Source: Scenedesmus sp. ARA3
Lineage: Eukaryota > Chlorophyta > Chlorophyceae > Sphaeropleales > Scenedesmaceae
Assembly: GCA_004335835.1 (NCBI GenBank)
Contig: RWJK01001484.1
Span: 28,257 to 92,256, forward strand
DNA length: 64,000 nucleotides
Reading direction: 5' to 3'
Shown here in pieces: positions 1-10,900 of the stretch. The translations under genes and the position numbers were made by a program. Within the stretch, counting starts at the first letter, position 1. Every line of letters starts with the position of its first letter. The notes beneath the pieces were generated by a model. That model ran no database searches. It worked only from the letters and a program-made list of their open reading frames with translations, and was not told where the DNA came from.

Positions 1-1497
1 AGCAACACTGCTCCATGTCCCTTGATTGAAGCCACCCTGTATCCCTGCAGGCGAACGTTGCTACGTAACAAAGTAAAGCAGCACGCCTACTGCCAAACAA
101 CACCGTTGCCGTCAATGCAAGCTGCTGCACGCCATGGCAGAATGCTCAAAGTTTGCAGCTTTGTTGGACCCGGCCAAGTGCCATCAACAGCTGGAGCCCC
201 TGGTGATAGCAGCCAGGCCGTGATCAGCGACAGCTGCAGAACAGTGGGTTTAGCGCAAAACAATGGGTCTAAAACCTGACCCTAACCCGAAACCCTATAA
301 CATGGTGAAGGTGCAGGCACACTAGCCGTCACATTTGTGCTGCAGAGCACCAAGAACAACAGGCATACATTGTACTGAACAGCATGCAGTGCTCGCCCCC
401 ACAGCAAAAGCACGCAGTGTTAGCCCTACAGATCAGTGCTCGGACCCCAAACAGACTGAACACAATGTCACTCGACTGTTTGACCTGTGGACCGCGCGGT
501 ACGGCTTTGAAAACCAAAACAGCCAAGCCGAAGCTTTTAAGGCTGATGAAGTCCATCAGCCACATTGGCAGGCATCACTACAATGCCGCCAAATGCTTTG
601 GCCAGGGTGTGCATGCCAGCAGCAGCACCGTACAGCTCTGACCGCCAAAACAGCCAAGCCCAAGCTTCCATCAGAGCCACATGCGTTGCTGCGATAATGC
701 CGCACACAGCAGCATGCAAGGGTGCGCATGCCAGCAGCAGCAGCAGCAGCATCCAAGGGTGCGCATGCCAGCAGCAGCAGCAGCAGCAGCAGCATGCCAG
801 GGTGTGTATGTCATCTGCGCATGGCAGCCCACAGCCACACTGCGCGCTCTGTGTACAGTACGGCAGACAGCACAGGCCCCGCGCCTATTGTGCTGTGGTG
901 GTTGGATGCACGTCGCCTTCAACATTGCAGCAACCGCGCTGCGTGATATGCGCAAAGCGCTGAACAAGCACAGTGCTGCACAAGCACAGTGCTGCACAAG
1001 CACAGTGCTGCACAATCCCCACACAGTCCCGGCACCCGCAGTGCTGTGGTTGTGTGGTGATGGCGGGAACAAGCCGTGATTGCGGGGCTGCAATTGCAGG
1101 CGATTGCCAATGCTTTGATGCACCCGAAAGATGCTGTGTATTGAACGACAAGGGCGCGAGTCCCCTCTGCCTGCTGCCTCTTTCCCCGAAAGCAGAATTG
1201 CTGGCTGCGCAACATGTGCAACAGCCACCTACGTCTACTGCAGATCACTTCTGTGCCGTTGCTCCCAGAGAAGGAGGTCGGCAGGAAAGCCTTGAGCCGA
1301 AAAACCACAGCAACAAAACACACACCAGCACCAGTCACACTTTGTGGTCAACTGCTGTCTTCCCAACAGCTGCATCCAACCCACCCACATGCACAACACT
1401 TTTAGAACCCCCCAAAGAAATAAGACTTGAATCAACTCACGCACAACACTTTGTAACCTCCACCTGCAGTGCAGCATCAGGTGTCGATCACATCGCA
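1..1497. other. Downstream flank, no gene recognised
   Basis: No coding exon with convincing homology or splice logic is visible here. The stretch holds low-complexity CAG runs (about 740-795), a pair of near copies of a segment around 'AAAACAGCCAAGCC' (about 515 and 645), and a short tandem repeat at 962-1015. Hydrophobic minus-strand peptides near 1240-1480 could be trailing sequence of the membrane-protein gene that ends at 1498, but I could not tie them to it. Confidence 0.4.
962..1015. repeat. 16-bp tandem repeat, three copies
   Basis: The unit AAGCACAGTGCTGCAC is repeated three times without interruption. It lies in sequence with no supported gene. Confidence 0.9.
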
Positions 1498-4400
1498 TCA
1501 GTATCGATATGGCACCGCTTGCTCCCACAACACACCCTGCAGCCGTGGATACATGCACAATGCCAGTACCAGCAACTGCCCACTTGCCAAAGAAACTGCT
1601 AGCATCACTGCAAGATGCCGCAGCAGTACTGGCGTCGGAGGCAGTATGCCGCTAGGCACAGGCTGCGCTGCAGGACTGCTGGGCTGCTGCTGCTGCTGCT
1701 GCTGCTGCTGGTTGTTACTACTGTCGCTGCTGCAGCTGCTGCTGCCGCTGCCTCCTGCAAATTCGCCTGGGGGCTCATCAACCCCAGCTGCTGCTGCTGC
1801 TGCTGCGTCTGTATCAGAGCTCCCCTGTTGCTGCTGCTGCTGCTCCTGCTGTTGCAAGGAGGCCACCCACTTTGCCTTAGCATGCCGCTGCACGTGCCAC
1901 GCAACATACAGCGGCAGCAGCAGCACCACAAGCACCATATGCACGCAGCAGCACGCCAGGATACACCTGCCAGATAAGCTGCTCACATCAGGAGCCAGGC
2001 CAGGCTTCTGAGCAAACAGAGCAGCCACATTGCCTGCAGCTAGCTGCTGCTGCTGCTGCTGCTGCTGCTGCATGTCTTGGGTTTGACCTTCACTCAGAAA
2101 GCAGACGTCGCTGTCTGCCGCTGCAGCTGGAGCAGTATCGAGGGACCCGCTGCTGCTGCTGCTGCTGGCCGCCAGCTGCAGCAATTGTGCGGCATGTGAT
2201 AAGAGCCTTGCTGCAGCTGCTGCCCCTCGCTCCACTCCCAGTTGCAGCCACAGCAGCTGCGGCCGCTTCTGCAGCAGCAGCTGGAACGGGTACGCCATCT
2301 GCGCTACCGTTGACTGAAACTGGATGACGAAGAAGATCGATGTCAGCACCACCTGAGCTGGGAAGTCCAGCGGAAGGCAGAAGGCTGCAGGGACAGCATC
2401 GCAGCAGGCAGCACAGGGTTGTGACAGCAGGTCAGCAGGAGGCACTTTTTGGTCAATGTAACACAATTGATGTTTGACCAAAATTGAAGTCGCTGTCGGC
2501 GCCAAGAGGCGGCACAGACATGCACGCCGCAAGCAGCGGCGTGTAACAGCAAGACAAAGCAAAGACGGCCAATGTGGCTGCTGCCTCCTCGCGTGGGTGC
2601 TGCACAGCTGCGCAGCAGTTTCCTTTTCCTGCAAGGCTGCTGGCCAGAGAGGCTGCCTGTTACAGCGGTACCACTGCAGCTGCTTTTGCTGCTGTTGCTG
2701 CTGCTGCTGCCTGCGTCGCTGTGCAGAATATGCAGCGATGGAGCACATTGGTCGCTATGGCTGTAGCAACAACATTGCTGCTGCACCACTGCACCCACCG
2801 TTCCAGCAGCTGATTGTGAAGCCGCTCAGAAGGCTGCAGCACAGGCAGAGGCAGCGAGCAGCAGCAAAACATAATCGAAACAGGACATCAGAAAAGGTCC
2901 TACTGATACTTTCGAAGGAAAAGGAACATGTTCTAGGCACTAAGCGTGGCCCGGGGGACAGCCAGGAGCTGGCTAGGTATACCAGGCGCTGACGCATACT
3001 GCTGCAGGGCGGCAGTAGCACGACGTGCTGCTGCTGCTGCTGCTGCACATTGCCCACACAGAGCCCCGCATGGACAGCTAGTGCATTGACGGCTAGTGCA
3101 GCTGTCCTGTTCATAGCAATCTGGATGTCAAAGCCGTTGACTGGCAGCACTAAATGGAACAGCCAGTGCAGTTGGTGTTCTGTCCACACACAGCTGTAAT
3201 TCGAACCCCTCAACAGCGACACATTTACGGCAGCTGCAATCGCCAAAGCATCACTCACACGAGCGTCTTGCAGCAGAAGTGCAGCTGCGTGCTGGTCTGC
3301 TCTGCTGCTGTCAGCCAGGCAGCGAAGCGCGGCCCCCTGCCCAGCAGCGGCGTGGCAATGATCTGCCGCAGCACACGCTCACCCAGCAGCAGCCAGTACC
3401 TGCGGCCACCGCACACAATGCAAAGAAAGGTAAGTCAGTCGGTTGATGAGCAGCAAGTTTGCCTGAGCATGATGCCTGAGAATGATCTGCCGCAGCACAC
3501 ACTCACCCAGCAGCAGCCAGTACCTGCGGCCACCGCACACAATGCGGAGAAAGGTAAGTCAGTCGGTTGATGAGCAGCAAGATTGCTGGGCAAATGCCTG
3601 AGAATGATCTGCCGCAGCACGCGCTCACCCAGCAGCAGCCAGTACCTGTGGCCACAGCACACAGTGCACAACTTGGGTCAGAAGTATGCATAGCTCATGG
3701 CACATGAGATGTTGCGGACGATAAGCCGCAACACATGCTCACCCCGCAGCAGCCAGTACCTGTGGCCACAGCAGTACGGCAAGTTACATGTTGAAGTTGG
3801 GAAATGGAGGAAGGTTGCTGTGCAAATGGCGGGTGAATGATCTGCCGCAGCACGCGCTCACCCAGCAGCAGCCAGTACCTGCACAGCACACATTGCGGGA
3901 CACAGACGCCTGTCAGTCACACTGCTCTGCTGATCTCGCAGCAAAACAAGACAGCAGTGCGGCGCTGCTGACCCCGCCTAAATGCACAACGGATGACGGC
4001 GTGGCGATGATCTGCCTGGTGCGCTTGCACATGCTGTGCAAACCAGTGTTATGAGTTGCACTGCTGACCTGCACACCCGAGCACAGCTGCAAGTTGCTGT
4101 GGTGACAGCCGCACACAAATCTACAGCATAACATCCTGCAGCTGCATCTGCTGCGCTGCACCCCTGGCACGCTTGTGCGCCTGCTGCTGCCAGTTGCTAT
4201 GGTGAACGCCGCAAGCATCGCAGAAGAACTTGCAGTTGTTGCTGCCTGGCTGCCCCATTGACCTGGCTCGCTTGTGTGCCTGCTGCTGCCGTGCTGCTGG
4301 CAGCAGCAGCAGCAGCCCCAGCTGGCCATGGTGACACATAATAACACATGCTCAACAGTACTATTATGCATCCGAACGAACCTGGCTCGCTTGTGTGCCT

Positions 4401-4567
4401 GCTGCTGCCGTGCTGCGGGCAGCAGCAGCAGCCCCAGCTGGTACCCTTTTATGGCCAGCACAGCGCAGTAGATGGAGCACAGCAGCCGTGCTGAAAACAG
4501 CGACAGCGCATTCGCAAAGAAGAGCGGCGCGATGAGGCAGTTGTATAGGTCGAGGAGCTCGTACTGC

Positions 4568-4603
<36 letters not shown>

Positions 4604-5775
4604 GGTCAGATGCGTGTAAGGGTTCATTGAGGCAGTTGTGCAGATCCAGGTGCTCGTACTGCGGCAGCAGCAGCAACAGCAGCAGCAGCAGCAGTGGTCA
4701 GACGCATGTAAGGGTTCATTGAGGCAGTTGTGCAGATCGAGGTGCTCGTACTGCGACAGCAACAGCAGCGAACAGCAACGTTGCGGCGTGCATCGATGGC
4801 ATGATCTAAGGATGATATGTGTGCTGCAAAGGCTAACGATCATGTGTATGTGCTCCATACTATGATAGTATCACAGTCACAGTCACAGTTGAGCAGCAGG
4901 TCCATGGGTTGGGATATGTGGAGCTGTCTTCTGCTTGCATGCAAGTGCTGCACCCATTTCTTCGAAGCAACTGATACCAGCAGCATGTCTAGCACTAAAG
5001 CGCCTGCCAGCAACGGCATATCAACAACACTGCAGCAACAGAAACAGCAGCAGCTGCTGCGCTGCACCCACCTGCTGCCAGAAATCCTGCTCAGCTCCCC
5101 GTGGCGACAGCAGCAGTGTGCGCGCATGAAATGTCACTTTCGTCATCAATGTGTGTGCAGTCTGCTGCTAGGATAGGCTAGCTGCACAGCCCGTCCGCAA
5201 GGGAGCATTGGGACCAGGTCCCTGCAGGTATACAGCCACTGCCGTTTGTTTACTTGATGCGTTTCTAGCACTTGATGTTAATTTGTCGGTAGTTTCACTT
5301 CACGAACATCGCTCACTGCAGGCACCGCAAACGACTCCTGGCTACGCGACCCCGCTGGCACTGGAACAACTGCCTCAAACAGCGATGTACTGTCATAACA
5401 AGGTATTCAACGAATGCAATAGTGTTTGCGCGTACATCATGGCTGTACAGCCAGGGGTTGGGGGCGTTGTCTCCGTCACACAGAGGGTGTCATCATGACA
5501 GCTGCAGAACACTCCACCTGCAGGATATGACGACCAGCACGCTGCTGAGGTTCTGAGGTGAGTGCAAGAGCATAGAAGAACGTGATAATGTACATAGCGC
5601 ATTTGTACAGGCAGCAAGCAGCACCCTGATGCGTCCTGGAGCTTCTAAACACACACATAATTGTTATAACCACTGGTGGCAGCTTGGTGGCAGGGCAGTC
5701 ACTGCTACCCTTGATCAGTGGGGCCTTAACAAGCTTGACAGGCGCACCAAGCAGACATTTTGAACATGGTGCCAA
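1498..5775 (-). CDS. Unrecognised multi-pass membrane protein (multi-exon, 5' end uncertain)
   Basis: I do not recognise the family. The 3' exon (stop at 1498-1500) carries hydrophobic segments, among them one around 'VVLTSIFFVIQFQ' (about 2290-2350), one around 'CVHMVLVVLLLPLYVAW' and a last one near 'LAVMLAVSLASGQLLVLAL', separated by Gln/Ala/Ser low complexity. Two upstream exons join in frame: 4382-4563 (YELLDLYNCLIAPLFFANA...AHKRA) and 3259-3399 (RYWLLLGERVLRQII...), the junction completing an Arg codon. An exon near 4845-5040 (DMPLLAGALVLDMLLV) and one near 5525-5700 (MYIITFFYALALT, ending CTGCAG|GTGGAG) look coding, but their joins and the start codon are unresolved. The 3259-3399 exon head has four partial copies upstream, and exon 4382-4563 has head copies (4625-4760) and tail copies (4140-4330). 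Confidence 0.5.
3400..3900 (-). repeat. Head-copy array of exon 3259-3399
   Basis: The intron upstream of the exon encoding RYWLLLGERVLRQII holds about four diverged copies of that exon's first 45-50 bases with the acceptor side attached (near 3480-3530, 3605-3650, 3720-3765 and 3838-3880). Each reads YWLLLGERVLRQII or a close variant and then falls into intron-like sequence. Confidence 0.8.
4130..4760 (-). repeat. Head and tail copies around exon 4382-4563
   Basis: Downstream of the exon, tail copies reading QLGLLLLLPAARQQQAHKRAR occur near 4265-4330, and a shorter one (QQQAHKRARG) lies near 4155-4190. Upstream, two head copies reading QYEHLDLHNCLNEPLH occur near 4625-4665 and 4722-4757, each next to a CAG run. 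Confidence 0.75.
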
Positions 5776-6525
5776 ACCGCGTGCGTCTCAAAGCTGTGAG
5801 CAGCTGCAGGCAAACAACAACTTGACACTGTCAAGTTGACAGGCACAACTCAGTTCACAATGAAGTTGAGCAGCGCACACAGTTGTTGTGTGCGCTGTGA
5901 CAGCCATTCGTTTAGCATTAGTATGTTTGCAGTCGGCTGCTGGTATGGGCCAGCCCCCTAAGGAATGAGTCTCGCAGGTCTCTGATGATCGCAGCCATAG
6001 TACGCTGCCTTAGCGGTTAATCATCTGACATGATAACTGAACATCGTGTTAGTTGTCTAAGGAGGCGGCGAGCTCTGGAAACGTACATCAGCGAACAACA
6101 TGGCAACGTAACCACCCGCCAGGCTGGCCAAGAGCCGCAGCGGGCCTGGTGCAACTCAACGAACGGAGGCAACCCACCTTCAAAACCTCATTGACGAATG
6201 CTTGCAAGTTGTGCGCACGAGCGGAGCAATGCGCAGCGGTGGAACAGTTCCCTGTACGAAAGTTACCAGATCGGTGCGCCGGCCTGCCAGGCTGGACGGC
6301 TCATGCCAGTATAAAGAACTGCAGGTGACACACATTGCAGTATCACAATGCAGCATACGCCAGGCTGCAGAAGGCCAGCGTGGTGCTGACACACAACAAA
6401 CACAAGCCAACCAATGTTTCGCGCAACCCATGGGCTAGGTCTCGAAAAAGTCAACAGGCAGCCGCGCTCTGACCCACAAAACATAAACATAGCAGGGTAG
6501 CATGCCCGCGTTGGATATTCAAACC
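5776..6525. other. Intergenic, no feature seen
   Basis: This is presumed upstream sequence of the minus-strand membrane-protein gene and 3' flank of the ankyrin/GYF/RING gene. It has few CAG runs and no open frame with protein-like composition. I see no strong promoter or terminator signal. Confidence 0.4.
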
Positions 6526-7921
6526 CTAGCTGAGGTGCACGAGAATGTGCTTTGCAACTGCCTTGCCACATTTCGGGCAGCCTTTGCCAGGTTGCCCCTT
6601 CAGCGTCTCAGAGCAGCCCCTGCACACCGCCATGTGTTTGCAAGGCAGCAGCAGCACACACGCAGCTACCCCAGAGCACAGCAGGCACTCATTCCTCAGA
6701 GGCACCGCCTGCTGCACTTCCTTGCTGCCCTGCTGCTGCTGCTGCTGCTGCTGCTCCAGCTGCAGTAGACCTGCTGCTGCCGCTGCTGGTACAGGTGCCG
6801 GAGGTACAGCAGTAGAGCGCATATGTGCAGCCCAAACCCCGCCAGAGGCAGCAGCAGCAGCAGCAGCAGCAGCAGTGCTACTGGAGCTGCCTGCAGCAGC
6901 TGCAGCTGCTGCGGCCTTCAGGAGCCGAAGCTTTCTTGCTGTCCTTCCTGCTTCGCGCTCTGCCTTGGCTGCTGCTCTTGCTGATTTGGCTGCTACCTTG
7001 GGCTCTGCTGCTGTAAGCTGCACATCTGCTGCTTGTCGTGCTACTGCTGCTGCTGCTGCCGCAAGAGCTCCGGTCGCCTGGCCAGCAACCTGCTGCTGCT
7101 GCTGCAGCTGCTGCTGCTGCTGCTGTTGTGCAACGGCAAAGACCCTCAACCCAGGCTGCAGCCAGGGCGGCAGTGCTGCGCGATTTGAATATGAAGGCAC
7201 CCAACACCAGCTGCTGCTGCTACTGCTGGCTGTGCTGCTGCTGTGTGCTGCTGCTTGCTGAGCATTGCTCGCCTCAAAAGGCACTGGGGATGCGCCTGCA
7301 GCAGGACCCCGCACAGCAGCAGCAGCAGGAGGCCCAGATTGCTGAGTGCTAGCTGGTGCAGCTGGTATGGGTGCAGCCGGTGTTGGGGTTGTGGGTGTCA
7401 CAGGTGCCGGGAAGTCAGCTGCAGCTGCCATGTCAGTTGCCACTGTCAGCTGCTGCTGCTGTGGCGATGTGGGCCCGCCTGCAGCAGCAGCAGCAGCAGC
7501 CGCTGCTGCAGCTGCTGCTGCTGCTGTGGTCGGCTGGAAGACAGGTGCAGCGATGCGCAGCTTTGACACCCTGAGCTTGGCCTCTGCTGCTGCTGTTGCT
7601 GCTGCTGCAGTAGCTGCAGCATGGCTGCTGCTGCTGGCACCGCTGCTGCTGCTGCTGCTGGCGGCAGCTGGACCGCCAGTGCCCTGCAGTTGCTGCTGTT
7701 GTGCTTGCCGCACCCCATCCTGCTGCTGCTGCTGCTGCTCTGATGCTGCTGCTGGTGAGCCAAACCAGTCATCAGGCAGCAGCTGCTGCAGCCGCTGTAT
7801 CAGCTCCGCCTGGCTGCTGCTGCAGCTGCTGCTGCCACCGCTCTCAAACGTCGCCACCATCACCCAAGCAGCCAGCAGCTTCTGCAGAATTGTCCAGCTT
7901 GGAAAACCTCTGCCACCACCC

Positions 7922-7958
<37 letters not shown>

Positions 7959-10900
7959 TTCCTGGTGAAGTTCTCGCTGGCCGCACTGGGAGTTCCAGTG
8001 TGAAGAAGCCAGATTCCAGCCAGATGATCAGATCTTCCTTGGCAAAAGGCCCCTGCACAGTACCTTCTGGGTCCCTGTACAGCCACGCATCACACGAAAG
8101 CAGCTGCAGCACAGCAGCAGCGGAGCCTGCAGGCAGCTCAGCAGCAACAGCAGCAGCTCCTGCGGCTGAAGGTGGCTTAGCTGCGGTGCCTGCTGCTGCT
8201 GCTGCTGCTGCCTCATTCGCGCTACTGCTGCTGCTGCTTGAAGCACCTGGTGTGTCTGGGGCAGATGCAGCAGCCTCTGGGCGCACAGCTGCGGCTGCAG
8301 GCGCTGAGTGTTGTTCAGCTGCAGCATCGGCCGCTGCTGCTGAATGCGCCAAGCGTGTAGCGTCCTCAGCATCTGCCACTGCTGCTGCTGCAGTTGCTGC
8401 CGCTGCGGCAGCAGCCGCTGCTGCTGCTGCTTCAGACTCTGCTGCTCGCCTCGCCAGCCGCCGCTCGTCCTTGCGCTGCTTCTTGACGGCCTTAGCATCC
8501 ACCAGCAGCTGCTGCAGCGGCAGCTTGTTACGGTTCAGCGGCGAAGCAGCCTGCTGCTGCTGCTGCTGCTGCTGTTTACTGCTTGGTGTCCCCTTGTCCT
8601 TACGATTCTTCCTGGACACTGCAGTCTCCCAGTCACCTGCATCATCCTGCTGCTCGTGCTCTGCATCTTGTTCTACTAGCAGCACAGCCTGCTGCTGTGC
8701 GTGCAATGTGGCCGGTTGCTGCTGCTGCTGCTGCTGCTGTGGCTGCTGCTCAGCGCTAACTGCAACAGAGTGCTGATTGCTGCTGCTGCGCTGTTTTGCT
8801 ACACTGCTGCTGCTTGGCTGTTTGCTGTTGCTGCTACCTGTTGTGCCACCTTTCTGTTTGCTGCTGCTGTTGGAGCTCTGCCCTAGCTGACTGCTGCTAG
8901 TGCTACTGCTGCGGCCACTGTCTTTCTCTGCTGCTGCAGCTGCTGCTGCTGTGCTGCTGCTCTGTGCTGGACTGCTAGCGCCACTCGCTGCACTGCTGCC
9001 AGCGGCGTCCTTCTTTGCTGCCTGCTTCTTCTTGCTGCTGCTCTTCTTGCCTGATCCTGGTGCTGCCTTGCTGCTGCTGCTGGTGCTGCTGCTGTTATCC
9101 ATCTGCAGCAGATCCTGCAGGATGTTGTCTATGTCATCCTGCTGTGCTGCTGCATTGCTGCCGGCCGCATTTGCTGCTGCTGCTGCTGCTGCTGCTGGGG
9201 CGGCAAGGGAGCCCTTTCGGCTCATGCTGCTGCTGCCGCCACTGCCGGCTGCTGCGCTGCTGCTTCTGAATCGCTTCTCAGCTGCCTTCAGCACCACGTT
9301 CACATAGCTTTGCTGCAGGGATGAACGAACCACGTCGGAGTGGGCGGCCGGGACAGAGTGAGGATATGTAGAGGTGAGATATTTGTCGTTGCAAGATATG
9401 TTCAGACGCACCTGTAAGCAAGGGCCGAACAACAGAGGGCGGCTCCATGGACTGACAGCACACTTTTCCCTGCTGGTCTGATTTCGCTCCAGCCGCACCG
9501 GGCGCACCGGGAGCGATGAACAAACTAATAACATAATGAACAAACTATTTACATAAAGAAAGCACACAAAACAAAACAGCAGCCGCAACCCGCACCTTGA
9601 GGTTGCGCTTCTTGCAGGCCTTGCAGCCCACTAGCAGCGTCACCACATCGCCGCCAGCAGCCTTGGGCCAGGCGCAAGAGCGAAAGTAACAATATAACAA
9701 CAATAGTAACACAAATGTAACAACATGCTGCCGCACCTTGAGGTTGCGCTTCTTGCAGGCCTTGCTGCCCACCAGCAACGTCACCACGTCACCGCCCGCT
9801 GCTTTTGCGCCGCGCCCGGTGGGCCAGGCGGCGCCTGCCTCAACCAGCGCCACACACGCCTCCAGCTGCCCATAGTTGGCGGCGACCTGCAGTTTGCAGA
9901 TATTCAAGTTTGTCAATATACGGCCGTCAAGCAATGCGCTACAGTGCAGCGCCCGCCTCCACAAGTGCCACACACGCCTCCAGCTGCCCGTAGTTGGTGG
10001 CAACCTGTAAATTGACACACATGTAGAGTGCAACTTTAGTTAGCCATCAGGCAATGCACGGCAACACAGCGCCCGCCTCAACCAGCGCCGCGCACGCCTC
10101 CAGCTGCCCGTAGTTGGCGGCAACCTGCGGTTTGAATGGCAGCAGCCCGTCATATACAGCAATGCACAGCAACACAGCGCACGCCTCAACCAGCGCCACA
10201 CACGCCTCCAGCTGCCCTTAGTTAGCGGCGACCTGTAAATTGACACACATGTAGAGTGCAGCTTTAGTTAGCCATCAGGAAATGCACGGCAACACAGTGC
10301 ACGCCTCAACCAGTGCCTTGCACGCTTCCGGCTGCCCGTAGTCAGCAGCGACCTGCGTCCAGAACGATACAATCAGAACAAACAGGATAAGGGTTGTGTT
10401 TCCGGTTGACAAGCAGTACTGCCAACCCGATATGCCCCCGCACCTGCACCGGCGTCATGTCGTAGCTGTCTACAGGCGCCAGCGCGGCACCAGCAGCCAC
10501 CAGGCTGCGTATGATGGCCAGGTGGCCGCCCAAGGGCGATCATATGACCTCTCTACATGCAATACGTGCAGCATTTGTGCACATGCACCTATGTCGCGGC
10601 TGAAACCAGTTTCAGCCTGCGCCTCTCAACATGGGGGCCATGGCAAGCAGTAATGTTAATCCAAAACTAAAAGAAAAGAAAAGAAAAGACGACCCCGCAC
10701 CTGCACGGGCGTCGAGTCGTAGCTGTCCACTGGCTCAAGCGCGGCACCGGCAGCCACCAGGCTGCGTATGATGGCCAGGTGGCCACCCATGGCCGCATAG
10801 TGCAGGGGGGTCATGGCGGTTGCCTTGTCGGGCAGGTCCACGTCAGCACCAGCCGCCACCAGCGCAGCCGCCACCTACAGTTAGAAAGGCAGTTTGGCTA

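Noticed and set aside
270..300. CCCTAACCCGAAACCCTA resembling telomere repeats
   Set aside because: Only isolated partial units, not an array; probably chance.
7346..8776. Long open frame opposite the GYF/RING last exon, rich in Ala/Ser/Cys
   Set aside because: It is the antisense of a (CAG)n-rich coding exon; such repeats stay open in all frames. The minus-strand frame has the GYF and RING domains.
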